64,000 bases of DNA from Vibrio marinisediminis (GTDB lineage: Bacteria > Pseudomonadota > Gammaproteobacteria > Enterobacterales > Vibrionaceae). A program made the translations under genes and the position numbers. Location: NCBI RefSeq assembly GCF_014050145.1, contig NZ_JACFYF010000001.1:1-64000 (forward strand), given 5' to 3'. The number at the start of each line of letters is the position of its first letter. The first letter of the stretch is position 1. The notes under the pieces were generated by a model. The model made no database searches and was not told where the DNA came from. It saw only the letters and a program-made list of their open reading frames with translations. Positions 1-8,212 of the stretch are shown in pieces.

Positions 1-67
1 GTAAACACTAAAGCTGAATCAAACCGAAAATGCCAAGCGTTGGGAATCCGTCTTAAACGCTTTGTTA
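1..67 (-). repeat. attC site 1 (partial, cut by window edge)
   Basis: Right half of an integron attC. It has the same GCGTTGGGAATCCG block and terminal AAACGCTTTGTTA as the complete sites. It follows, in minus-strand reading, the cassette gene at 65-817, whose stop codon lies in the site's terminal GTTA. Confidence 0.85.
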
Positions 68-817
68 GGAATATTTTTCTCGAATCTTACGCTGGAATTC
101 TTCATCAGACATTTCAGGGTTCAAAGCCATCAGTTCTTTGGGTGTCCAAGGCTTTAAACCATAACGTTCAACAACCTTGTTGGAACCACCAAAAAAGATT
201 TGTTCGTGAACATAGTCAGGTGGATCACCACCATCCATGGAAAGGTGTATGTATTTCAGTCCCGACCAATCATTGAGAACTAATTGAATTGCATTTATAG
301 CTTCACGAGCGGGAATCCGAGAACCAAGCCATATTCCCTCTTGACCAGATAAGCTGGTATGAACTTCAGACGGGAAAGGAGAAGGATCTTCGTAAACTTC
401 CACATTGTAACCCCTAGCTTTTAATTTCTGTGAAAGAGCGATAGCACTTGGAGTGTTTAGTAAACTCACTAGAAAGTTATTGTCCTCAACCTTGTCAGTA
501 GCCTCAGCACTCGAAGGTAGCTCTGGGAGACGAACCCCCTGAGTATATTGACCTTGATCTTTCAACCAACGCGCATATTCTTTTCCATCCTGCAAATGTG
601 GACGAAATTTAGTCAACATTAAAAACACACACGCAATAACTGTAATCACCACAAGTGAGGTGAAACAAACCAAATAGCCTGCAGCCCAAACAGGGCTTTC
701 GATTTGAACAGCCGCCGTAAGTAATACTGAACTAAGGAGAACGAGCATTGCAAACCATGCAGCCATTAATTGAAAAGGGCTAGTGATCTTCTCTGGAGCC
801 AAGTTTGTTCCTGACAT
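65..817 (-). CDS. Cassette-encoded two-TM membrane protein, unknown function
   Basis: 250 aa. Two hydrophobic segments (about residues 16-37 and 46-68) anchor the protein near its N terminus. They are followed by a low-complexity linker (about 75-110) and a soluble, probably cytoplasmic, C-terminal domain of about 130 residues containing GIWLGSRIPAREAIN and HLSMDGGDPPDYVHEQIFFG. I do not recognise the domain. The stop codon overlaps the terminal GTTA of its attC, the usual arrangement in this array, and a GAGGT ribosome-binding site lies about 12 nt upstream of the ATG. Cassette genes are normally promoterless, and none is obvious here. The membrane-anchor-plus-sensor-like layout occurs in some defence proteins, but nothing in the sequence proves that role. 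Confidence 0.75.
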   Translation of the reverse strand: MSGTNLAPEKITSPFQLMAAWFAMLVLLSSVLLTAAVQIESPVWAAGYLVCFTSLVVITVIACVFLMLTKFRPHLQDGKEYARWLKDQGQYTQGVRLPELPSSAEATDKVEDNNFLVSLLNTPSAIALSQKLKARGYNVEVYEDPSPFPSEVHTSLSGQEGIWLGSRIPAREAINAIQLVLNDWSGLKYIHLSMDGGDPPDYVHEQIFFGGSNKVVERYGLKPWTPKELMALNPEMSDEEFQRKIREKYS

Positions 818-840
818 ACTTATTGTTTACCTCATATTCC

Positions 841-962
841 TAACGCCGCGTTAAGTGGTGAGCAACGCTAACCACCCTGTCTAAACCATTGTGACATAAA
901 CACTTAAATTGAAGTAAGCCGAAAACGCCATGCGTTGGGAATCCGTCTTAAACGCTTTGTTA
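841..962 (-). repeat. attC site 2
   Basis: About 122-bp imperfect palindrome beginning TAACGCCGCGTTAAGTGG and ending AAACGCTTTGTTA. It is the reverse complement of the VCR layout, so cassettes read on the minus strand. The core site GTTAGGA on the minus strand spans 844-838. It belongs to the cassette carrying the gene at 960-1517. Confidence 0.93.
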
Positions 963-1517
963 AGCTTCATCTTCAGGGAACCACATTACTACGTTTTGCT
1001 CCATAAAGACTTTAAGGATAGTTAGTGATTGAAGCGCATCAGACTTAGCTAAAAGTTCCGCAGACTCAAAACGTCCATCGATCATCTTTTTTATGAGCGA
1101 GCCCGACTTAATGCCGGCTTTAGCATGCACATACGGATTTCTAATTTTCCTCAGCGCCTCCAATAAATCGTAAAGTTCTGCATCGATAATATCGTTACTC
1201 AATGAGTTATCGATGATTTTTTTAAACGACGACTCTGCAATTGCGTTTTGACCCCGCATTATGAATTCGCCAGATAGAGAGTGCTCAATAAACGCTTGAA
1301 CAAGCAACACAACAGCCATGTAATTTCCATTGACATAGCTATTAGCTAATTCATGCAATGCGAGTTGAGATTGCATACCACCAGTTAGTAATTTGTCACC
1401 TTGTGGTCCAAATAATTCATTTAACTCTACAAAATGTTCAATTCTGCTAGCTTTGTTAAGTTCTTCGTCAGCAAGGAAACTTTCGATTCCTTGCCTTTTT
1501 AATTCTTCATAGTCCAT
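960..1517 (-). CDS. Cassette-encoded HEPN-like protein
   Basis: 185 aa, predicted all-helical and soluble. The segment RKIRNPYVHAK (about residues 125-135) contains an R-x4-H motif (RNPYVH) of the kind that forms the RNase active site of HEPN-superfamily proteins. It is preceded by a hydrophobic helix (MAVVLLVQAFIEHSL) and an acidic helix, as is common in HEPN folds. HEPN proteins are often toxins or effectors in toxin-antitoxin, abortive-infection and CRISPR systems. No separate antitoxin partner is visible in this cassette. The stop codon is inside the attC. The family assignment rests on motif and helical pattern only, and the nuclease activity is inferred. Confidence 0.6.
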   Translation of the reverse strand: MDYEELKRQGIESFLADEELNKASRIEHFVELNELFGPQGDKLLTGGMQSQLALHELANSYVNGNYMAVVLLVQAFIEHSLSGEFIMRGQNAIAESSFKKIIDNSLSNDIIDAELYDLLEALRKIRNPYVHAKAGIKSGSLIKKMIDGRFESAELLAKSDALQSLTILKVFMEQNVVMWFPEDEA

Positions 1518-1535
1518 AACTTTCTCATTGAAGCT

Positions 1536-1656
1536 TAACGCCGCGTTAAGTGGTGAGCAACGCTACCACCCTACCTAAACCATTGTGACATAAACACTTA
1601 AACCGAAGTAAGCCGAAAACGCCAAGCGTTGGGAATCCGGCTTAAACGCCTTGTTA
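1536..1656 (-). repeat. attC site 3
   Basis: 121-bp VCR-like attC, TAACGCCGCGTTAAGTGG to AAACGCCTTGTTA, of the same subtype as sites 1, 2, 4 and 9. It belongs to the cassette carrying the gene at 1670-2452. Confidence 0.93.
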
Positions 1657-1669
1657 GCTATATTGTTTC

Positions 1670-2452
1670 TTAAATACTCTTGCTTTTAGAGAAATCTAGA
1701 TTGAGCTTTCTTTGCTTAGTGGGGTTGTTGAGTGCTTCTTCCAATATATCATCAATCGAAATACTATTAGTTCGTGAGTCATAAGTCTTGACCTTTAAAG
1801 ATCTAGAAAAGTCACTTTCAATTGACTTGAGAATCTTATTCTGGGTAACTTGCATACTATGAACTGCTGCTGTTAATTCATTCACTTGAATAGCTGCGCG
1901 ATCTTCAGCTGAAATGTCAGTTTGATTTAGTTGAGCGGGCGTAGTGAGTTCCATCAGTCGAATTAATGAGTTAATTTCTGACTTATCATCTTTCTTTTCA
2001 TAAGTTTCTATTATCGTTTGAGTCAGTTTTTCTATTGCTAACTTCACATCTCGATAGCCCATGTCTTTTTTATACTCAACGTACCGGAGGCTCGATACAT
2101 CAAAAGGAGCAGGGGTTACATCGTCAATCATGAGAACTGTCGGTTTATCAAAAGCCTGCCGAACACCTAGTTCATAAAATACATTGGGATTTTTTGCGCT
2201 CATATCACAAATTGCAATATCTGACTCTATAACTTTACGTAAAATATCCAACTGAATTAGATTGGTATTAACAGTTTCATCAGCCCGTACAGCTTTCATT
2301 CCCGCAGCTTCAACAGCTGGTTTAATAATATCCTCGTAAACCAAGCTAAAATGACTTGATTCATAACCCGATTGATTTGAAATTGGCATGATTACAAAAC
2401 AAATTTTTGCTCGCAAATCAGCTTCTTCGGTCTCTTTCTTTTTATTCGTCAT
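1670..2452 (-). CDS. Cassette-encoded nucleoside 2-deoxyribosyltransferase/TIR-like domain protein
   Basis: 260 aa. Residues about 16-140 have the pattern of nucleoside 2-deoxyribosyltransferase-like (TIR-related Rossmann) domains. There is a first strand CFVIMPIS, then YEDIIKPAVEAAG, IQLDILRKVIESDIAICDMS, NPNVFYELGVRQAF with the typical N-x-x-Y-E-L-G, and KPTVLMIDD. The C-terminal 120 residues are mostly helical with a possible coiled coil. Such domains are nucleotide- or NAD-handling effectors in several bacterial immune systems, and the N-x-N-V-x-Y-E-L-G segment is the expected catalytic Glu region. The gene lies alone in its cassette with its stop close to the attC. Catalytic activity and a defence role are inferred. 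Confidence 0.7.
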   Translation of the reverse strand: MTNKKKETEEADLRAKICFVIMPISNQSGYESSHFSLVYEDIIKPAVEAAGMKAVRADETVNTNLIQLDILRKVIESDIAICDMSAKNPNVFYELGVRQAFDKPTVLMIDDVTPAPFDVSSLRYVEYKKDMGYRDVKLAIEKLTQTIIETYEKKDDKSEINSLIRLMELTTPAQLNQTDISAEDRAAIQVNELTAAVHSMQVTQNKILKSIESDFSRSLKVKTYDSRTNSISIDDILEEALNNPTKQRKLNLDFSKSKSI

Positions 2453-2520
2453 AACAATACTTTAGAATGTAAAAAATACACTTTCAGTATATTCCATGCG
2501 TGACGGGTTGTATATATAGC

Positions 2521-2642
2521 TAACGCCGCGTTAAGTGGTGAGCAACGCCAACCACCCTACCTAAACCATTGTGCCGTAAACACTAAAGCTGAATCAAACC
2601 GAAAATGCCGAGCGTTGGGAATCCGTCTTAAACGCTTTGTTA
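2521..2642 (-). repeat. attC site 4
   Basis: 122-bp VCR-like attC, TAACGCCGCGTTAAGTGG to AAACGCTTTGTTA. Belongs to the DUF2971 cassette at 2640-3458, whose stop codon it contains. Confidence 0.93.
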
Positions 2643-3458
2643 GCTTTGTTGGTTAATGGATGGGTTTGCCGTTAACGCCCATGAATTGATATCAGCTCCG
2701 CACTGCAAGAGCTTTAAGTCTCTCCGCCCCCATGATAAAAGGATCTCTTTAAGCTCATCACCACTGAGGTGTTTCTTTTTTGAAACATTTTTGTATATAT
2801 GTCGCCCCAAATATACTTCTTTTATTGCGTCAGTTGGGATATCAAAACAATATAGTGGACGTCCCGCCACCGTGATTTTATTCCACTCATTGCAACGACC
2901 CTCACCAACATGATAACCAAACGGTAACTTTGATATGTCCTTTACGACACGAACCTCTTCTTCATAGCCCCATTCAATTGATTTGTATAAAAAGGCTCTC
3001 TTAACCAAATTAAAAGCATCCGAGTTAAACTTAATGCCGTTGCCAATACTCATTAATTCATTTTCACTAATGATTGGTAAATTGTTATGGGGCTTAGTCG
3101 CGGAATAAATAACCTCTCCGTACTGACTAGGAATAATGGCGGCACTCTCATCCGATAGATTGGCTAGGTCAACGTCAATACCTATAACAACACCTTGGTG
3201 CTCGTCGCCATAATGCGCCCACATTAACGAGTTTAAAGGTTGTCTCGTCAATGACAATACACCATAGTTTCTCGAAAATCGGTTTTTGCACGCGTTCGTA
3301 GCAATATTAGCTGTGATAATCGAACCATCACTCTCTTCAAACCCAAACGAAGTACATTCAAAAGGATCATTCAGATCTTCTAGACACGAAAAACCAAGTG
3401 ACGAGTTTTCAATAACTGACCGTGCAGCTTGAAACGACATATATTTATACAGAATCAC
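2640..3458 (-). CDS. Cassette-encoded DUF2971 family protein
   Basis: 272 aa, soluble. It carries the hallmarks of DUF2971: N-terminal LYKYMSF, LEDLNDPFECTSF (about residues 24-36), GVLSLTRQPLNSLMWAHYGDEHQGVVIGID (about 66-95), and WGYEEEVRVVKD (about 162-173). Family members of unknown biochemistry are scattered through bacterial mobile regions, integron cassettes and phage-defence neighbourhoods. The length is normal and no frameshift is seen. The stop codon overlaps attC 4. The function is not known. Confidence 0.8.
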   Translation of the reverse strand: MILYKYMSFQAARSVIENSSLGFSCLEDLNDPFECTSFGFEESDGSIITANIATNACKNRFSRNYGVLSLTRQPLNSLMWAHYGDEHQGVVIGIDVDLANLSDESAAIIPSQYGEVIYSATKPHNNLPIISENELMSIGNGIKFNSDAFNLVKRAFLYKSIEWGYEEEVRVVKDISKLPFGYHVGEGRCNEWNKITVAGRPLYCFDIPTDAIKEVYLGRHIYKNVSKKKHLSGDELKEILLSWGRRDLKLLQCGADINSWALTANPSINQQS

Positions 3459-3476
3459 CGTTCATCCTCAAAAAGC

Positions 3477-3598
3477 TAACGCCGCATTAAGTGGTGAACA
3501 ACGCGACCACCCAACCTTAAACCTTGCCACATTTAGCACTGAAGCTGACCTAGCCTGAAACCGCCAAGCGTTGAGAATCCGTCTTAAATGCTTTGTTA
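3477..3598 (-). repeat. attC site 5 (second subtype)
   Basis: 122-bp attC with GCATTAAGTGGTGAACAACG and GCGTTGAGAATCCG, ending AAATGCTTTGTTA. This subtype differs from sites 1-4 and is shared with sites 8, 10, 11, 12 and 13. It belongs to ORF-less cassette A. Confidence 0.93.
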
Positions 3599-4057
3599 TG
3601 TTTTAGCACAATTCGTTGATTTACTTGGCAAAGAACTGAAGTGTAGACCTAGTTTTCTGAACCAAATCACAAGCTCGAACTAACTTGACTACCAGATGCG
3701 CCAAACCAACAACGAGTAAGTCCACTTCCCTGCAAATGAGGCAACTCGATCAAGCCTCAACAAGCGCCCTTTCTTAGCAACAATAGCGCAAAACAATGGT
3801 GATTTGCCGAGGCAACTGCCAAGGTTATTGGCTGATTGGGAAATACGCTCAAAGCGACTTTAAACCAGAAAAACAAGATGACCAACCTACCCCGAAACCT
3901 GAATAAAGCAACCCACGAACTTTGACATGTTTTACGGGTGAAGTGATTCAAGAATTGAGGCAGATAATAGTGATTTGCTGAATCTACTCCCAACAAATAG
4001 CCAAAGGGACAAAGAACGACTCAAAGGCATTTAAGCCATTGAAATCCCATTAAAACA
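3599..4057 (-). other. ORF-less integron cassette A (repeat family copy 1)
   Basis: 459-bp cassette with no convincing gene. It is collinear with the cassettes at 5368-5826, 6596-7054, 7177-7633 and 7756-8212. Shared landmarks, in + strand order, are GCACAATTCGTTGATTTAC, CAAGCGCCCTTTCTTAGCAA, GGTTATTGGCTGATTGG and AACGACTCAAAGGCATTTAA. Short open frames exist but are not kept open in all copies and start at weak codons. The length is conserved to within 2 bp among the five copies, more tightly than expected for random debris, so an RNA or DNA-level role is possible. Confidence 0.75.
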
Positions 4058-4181
4058 TAACGCCATGTTAAGGGGTGAGCCAACGCATTACACTGAAGCC
4101 ACGGCAAACCACCTTAAACACCATTGCTGAATTTAAACAGAATTCGCCAAGCGTTGCGAATCCTCCTTGAACATTTTGTTA
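4058..4181 (-). repeat. attC site 6 (third subtype)
   Basis: 124-bp attC starting TAACGCCATGTTAAGGGGTG and ending GAACATTTTGTTA. It is closer to V. cholerae VCRs than the other sites here. Belongs to ORF-less cassette B. Confidence 0.9.
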
Positions 4182-4598
4182 TGCAAATTCAGCGACATAG
4201 CCAGAAACTTACCACAGAAGCCAAAGCCATTAAGCCAAAAACAGTTCCCAAAATCATAGAACTCTACGAAGTTCACGAACTTAAGAAACCTAAAGCCTCA
4301 ACAAGTAGTAGGCACTCAACTTCAGCGCTTAAAAATGCTTTTGCGACAAATAACTAAAAGTGCCAGAGCCTCAGCAAGTTTGGGCTATCGTTTACTTTAC
4401 CCTTTCCACAGTTTAAGCCAGCTAAACTCACCACCAACCAGATAGAAAAATTGAATGAGGCAACCCACAAAATTTGGCATGTTTTACGGCTAGAGAGATT
4501 CAAGAATTGAGGGCGACAATGCCGATTTGCCGACACCAGAAAACGGGTAGCCAGAGAGAACAAAAAAGACGATTACTACCAATTTTGCTCTCATTGCA
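4182..4598 (-). other. ORF-less integron cassette B (diverged relative of A)
   Basis: 417-bp cassette with no supported gene. Part of it matches the A family, for example GGCATGTTTTACGG followed by a segment near GAGATTCAAGAATTGAGGG and then CGATTTGCCGAC. The 5' and middle parts differ and the cassette is about 40 bp shorter. Two open frames of about 70-77 codons lack conserved starts or recognisable content. Confidence 0.65.
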
Positions 4599-4718
4599 TA
4601 ACGCCCTGTTAAGGTGTGAGCAACGCAATACCAAAGCCGCCGCATACCACCTTAATCACTTAAACCAACGCATACTGAAAATGCCACGCGTTGCGAATCA
4701 CTCTTAAACAGATTGTTA
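4599..4718 (-). repeat. attC site 7 (third subtype)
   Basis: 120-bp attC starting TAACGCCCTGTTAAGGTGTG and ending AACAGATTGTTA. It resembles site 6. Belongs to the membrane-protein cassette at 4716-5219. Confidence 0.9.
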
Positions 4719-5219
4719 TAGCACAGCTATCGTCGGCATAATTTTCATCCGATAAAAAAAGATGAAAGCACCAATTGCAATTATGGTTAAGATAATCGCT
4801 ACACTATTGAAGATGCGATCATTTTTTTTTGCATTTTTACTTTCCGGCTCATAAAAGCAACTTTTAATGCCCTTTACGTTATCTACCAATTCCCAAAGAA
4901 TAAATACCCCTAAACTGAGAAGTATTGCAAAAGAAGGAGTCATGCTTCCATCAAAGCACTTCGCCATATTCATAGATATAAGCGCTCCAACAACTGTTCC
5001 ATTACATGTATTAAAAAAAACAGCTATTGAATCATGTAATCGGCTGATACCACAAAATAGTCCAACCATACTAAGTATGGAAAATATAAATACTAAAACT
5101 TTGTATATTCCATTATTTATATGGGCATCGATTAACATGTCGAAGTTATTAAATCCACCCACTACCGCTACTAAAGCAGGTAAAGACAGTACACTTACTA
5201 GTGTTGCAAACTTTTGCAT
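4716..5219 (-). CDS. Cassette-encoded small integral membrane protein
   Basis: 167 aa with four predicted membrane segments (about residues 5-23, 39-60, 91-111 and 136-156). A short soluble loop, about 113-133 (KGIKSCFYEPESKNAKKNDR), is charged and probably cytoplasmic by the positive-inside rule. No family is recognised. The stop codon lies in the terminal GTTA of attC 7, and the base composition (A+T-rich) differs from the core genes to the right, typical of cassettes. The function is unknown. Confidence 0.7.
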   Translation of the reverse strand: MQKFATLVSVLSLPALVAVVGGFNNFDMLIDAHINNGIYKVLVFIFSILSMVGLFCGISRLHDSIAVFFNTCNGTVVGALISMNMAKCFDGSMTPSFAILLSLGVFILWELVDNVKGIKSCFYEPESKNAKKNDRIFNSVAIILTIIAIGAFIFFYRMKIMPTIAVL

Positions 5220-5245
5220 AGTTTATTATTTATCCTTATGTGCTA

Positions 5246-5367
5246 TAACGCCGCATTAAGTGGTGAACAACGCGACCACCCTACCTTAAACCTTGCCACA
5301 TTTAGCACTAAAGCCGACCTAGACTGAAACCGCCAAGCGTTGAGAATCCGTCTTAAATGCTTTGTTA
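5246..5367 (-). repeat. attC site 8 (second subtype)
   Basis: 122-bp attC, TAACGCCGCATTAAGTGG to AAATGCTTTGTTA, nearly identical to site 5. Belongs to ORF-less cassette C. Confidence 0.93.
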
Positions 5368-5826
5368 TGTTTTAGCACAATTCGTTGATTTACTTGGCAA
5401 AGAACGGGGATACAGACCTAGATTTCTGAACCAAGTCACAAGCTCAAACTCACTTGACCGCCAGATGCGCCAAACCAACAACGAGTAAGCCCACTTCCCT
5501 GATAATGAGGCAACTCGATCAAGCCTCAACAAGCGCCCTTTCTTAGCAACAACAGTGCAAAACAATGGCGATTTGCCGAGGCAACTGCCAAGGCTATTGG
5601 CTGATTGGGAAATATGCCCAAAGCGACTTTGAGCCAGAGAAACCTGACTACCGAACCACCCAAAATCTCGAATGAAGCAACCCACGAACCTTGGCATGTT
5701 TTACGGGTGAAGTAATTCAAGAATTGGGGCAGGCAATCGTGATTTGCTGAGTCTACTCCGAACAAGTAGCTAAAGGGGCAAAGAACGACTCAAAGGCATT
5801 TAAGCCATTGAAATCACATTAAAACA
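5368..5826 (-). other. ORF-less integron cassette C (repeat family copy 2)
   Basis: 459-bp copy of the cassette A sequence, collinear end to end. A minus-strand frame starting at 5697 is open for 110 codons and runs into the attC. The same frame is open in copy F but interrupted or shortened in copies A, D and E, so coding is not supported. Confidence 0.75.
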
Positions 5827-5948
5827 TAACGCCGCGTTAAGTGGCGAGCAACGCTAACCACCTTACCTAAACCATTGTGACATAAACACTTAAACCAAAG
5901 TAAGCCGAAAACGCCATGCGTTGGGAGTCCGTCTTAAACGCTTTGTTA
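5827..5948 (-). repeat. attC site 9
   Basis: 122-bp attC of the first subtype (GCGTTAAGTGGCGAGCAACG, GCGTTGGGAGTCCG). Belongs to the cassette carrying the gene at 5956-6450. Confidence 0.93.
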
Positions 5949-5955
5949 TACGTGT

Positions 5956-6450
5956 TTACCACTTGGGGACTATACTCAAAGCAGAAGTAATTTGATCTCT
6001 TGCCACTTCCCCAAATAGATGAGTATTTGCCATCAGCATATTAACCGCGGCTCCATTAGAAGCAATTTGCTTGCGAATACGTTCTTTTGCCGCAAAAGCT
6101 GGTTTCTGACGTTTATAAACGTCTTCCCACCAATCTCGACCATATCTATTTATGAGACTATTTTTAATTGATTTAAAACGTTCTCTACTTCGAACACCCT
6201 CAGCAGATACCAAAACGCTAGCCCAAATCATGCGCTTTTGTAAATCATTTGGAATCCAACTTTGACGTTGAAGATCGGAAATAACATCAGGATGAAGATA
6301 AAGCGCATTCTCAGAAACCTTTCGTGCTATCCACAAAGCCTGAGCACGCTCAAAAGCTAATTTCTTATCCTGAGGACTAAAACCTTGGCTATATTCTTTC
6401 CAAGTTTCTAGCTCATCAATTAATGCTAATTTCTGAACTAATTCTTCCAA
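5956..6450 (-). CDS. Cassette-encoded hypothetical soluble protein
   Basis: 164 aa, predicted helical and soluble, no signal peptide. Visible features are an N-terminal acidic helix, a Trp/Arg-rich middle (SWIPNDLQKRMIWASVLVS) and a basic stretch, DWWEDVYKRQKPAFAAKERI. No family is recognised. The stop lies 8 nt before the attC terminal GTTA, slightly outside the site, unlike most neighbours. A plausible GGAGGATTTTAG ribosome-binding region precedes the ATG. Function unknown. Confidence 0.7.
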   Translation of the reverse strand: MEELVQKLALIDELETWKEYSQGFSPQDKKLAFERAQALWIARKVSENALYLHPDVISDLQRQSWIPNDLQKRMIWASVLVSAEGVRSRERFKSIKNSLINRYGRDWWEDVYKRQKPAFAAKERIRKQIASNGAAVNMLMANTHLFGEVARDQITSALSIVPKW

Positions 6451-6473
6451 GACTAAAATCCTCCGAGAACGTA

Positions 6474-6595
6474 TAACGCCGCATTAAGTGGTGAACAACG
6501 CGACCACCCAAGCCTAAACCTTGCCACATTTAGCACTAAAGCTGACCTGAACTGAAATTGCCAAGCGTTGAGAATCCGTCTTAAATGCTTTGTTA
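6474..6595 (-). repeat. attC site 10 (second subtype)
   Basis: 122-bp attC, TAACGCCGCATTAAGTGG to AAATGCTTTGTTA. Belongs to ORF-less cassette D. Confidence 0.93.
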
Positions 6596-7054
6596 TGTTT
6601 TAGCACAATTCGTTGATTTACTTGGCAAAGAACTGAAGTATTGACCTGGTTTTCTGAACTAAATCACAAGCTCGAACTCACTTGACCGCCAGATGCGCCA
6701 AACCGGAAACGAATAAGTCCACTTCCCTGATAATGAGGCAACTCGATACTCTTTCAACAAGTGCCCTTTCTTACCAACAACAGCGCAGAACAATGGCGAT
6801 TTGCCGACTCAACTGCCAAGGTTATTGGCTGATTGGGAAATATGCCCAAAGCGACTTTGAGCCAGAGAAACCTGACTACCGAACCACCCAAAATCTCGAA
6901 TGAAGCAACCCACGAACCTTGGCATGTTTTACGGGTGAAGTAATTCAAGAATTGGGGCAGGCAATCGTGATTTGCTGAGTCTACTCCGAACAAGTAGCTA
7001 AAGGGGCAAAGAACGACTCAAAGGCATTTAAGTCATTGAAATTACATTGAAAAA
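6596..7054 (-). other. ORF-less integron cassette D (repeat family copy 3)
   Basis: 459-bp collinear copy of cassettes A and C. Its right-hand half (about 6830-7020) is almost identical to that of copy C. The 110-codon frame seen in C and F is not open here. Confidence 0.75.
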
Positions 7055-7176
7055 TAACGCCGCATTAAGTGGTGAACAACGCGACCACCCAACCCTAAAC
7101 CTTGCCACATTCAGCACTAAAGCCGACCTAAAATGAAATTGCCAAGCGTTGAGAATCCGTCTTAAATGCTTTGTTA
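7055..7176 (-). repeat. attC site 11 (second subtype)
   Basis: 122-bp attC nearly identical to sites 5, 8, 10, 12 and 13. Belongs to ORF-less cassette E. Confidence 0.93.
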
Positions 7177-7633
7177 TGTTTTAGCACAATTCGTTGATTT
7201 ACTTGGCAAAGAACTGGGATGCAGACCTAGATTTCTGAACCAAGTCACAAGCTCGAATTCACTTGACCTCCAGATGCGCCAAACCAGAAACGAGTAAGCC
7301 CACTTCCCTGATAATGAGGCAACTCGGTTAAGCCTCAACAAGTGCCCTTTCTTAGCACAAGCAGCGCAGAACAATGGCGATTTGCCGACTCAACTGCCAA
7401 GGTTATTGGCTGATTGAGAAATATGCCCAAAGCGACTTTGAACCAGAGAAACCGACGACTAAACCACCCGAAAAGTCGAATGAAGCAACCCGCGAACATT
7501 GGCATGTTTTACGGGTTAAGTGATTTAAGAAAGGGACGATAATAGTGATTTGCTGAGTCTACTACCAACGAATGGCTAGAGGGGGCAAAGAACGACTCAA
7601 AGGAATTTAAGCCATTGAAATTTCATTAAAACA
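7177..7633 (-). other. ORF-less integron cassette E (repeat family copy 4)
   Basis: 457-bp collinear copy. It lies directly between copies D and F, giving three tandem paralogous cassettes, each with its own attC. The long minus-strand frame is reduced to 66 codons. Confidence 0.75.
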
Positions 7634-7755
7634 TAACGCCGCATTAAGTGGTGAACAACGCGACCACCCAACCTAAAACCTTGCCACATTTAGCACTGAA
7701 GCCGACCTGAACTGAAATTGCCAAGCGTTGAGAATCCGTCTTAAATGCTTTGTTA
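7634..7755 (-). repeat. attC site 12 (second subtype)
   Basis: 122-bp attC, TAACGCCGCATTAAGTGG to AAATGCTTTGTTA. Belongs to ORF-less cassette F. Confidence 0.93.
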
Positions 7756-8212
7756 TGTTTTAGCACAATTCGTTGATTTACTTGGCAAAGAACTGAAGTG
7801 TAGACCTAGTTTTCTGAACCAAATCACAAGCTCGAACTCACTTGACCGCCAGATACGCAAAACCTGAAACGAGTAAGCCCACTTCCCTGCTAATGAGGTA
7901 ACTCGATCAAGGCTCAACAAGCGCCCTTTCTTAGCAACAACAGCGCAGAACAATACCGATTTGCCGAGGCAACTGCCAAGGTTATTGGCTGATTGGGAAA
8001 TATGCCCAAAGCGACTTTGAGCCAGAAAAACCTGACTACTGAACCACCCGAAAACTCGAATGAAGCAACCCGCGAACCTTGGCATGTTTTACGGGCTGAG
8101 AGATTTAAGAACTGAGCGACAATCGTGATTTGCTGAGTCTACTCCCAACGAATGGCTAGAGGGACAAAGAACGACTCAAAGGCATTTAAGCCATTGAAAT
8201 TCCATTAAAACA
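7756..8212 (-). other. ORF-less integron cassette F (repeat family copy 5)
   Basis: 457-bp collinear copy, the rightmost of the family in this window. A 110-codon minus-strand frame from 8085 is open as in copy C, but this is not conserved across the family. Confidence 0.75.

Noticed and set aside
6094-6126. Peptide DVYKRQ in the 164-aa cassette protein, the known translation of a Nextera transposon adapter
   Set aside because: The DNA here reads GACGTTTATAAACGTCAG on the minus strand, which differs from the adapter at several positions, so it is a coincidence and not contamination.
3757-8085. Short minus-strand frames of 66-110 codons in the ORF-less cassettes (for example 5526-5765, 5365-5697, 7753-8085)
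   Set aside because: The frames are broken or shortened in other copies, some begin at TTG, and the products have no domain pattern.
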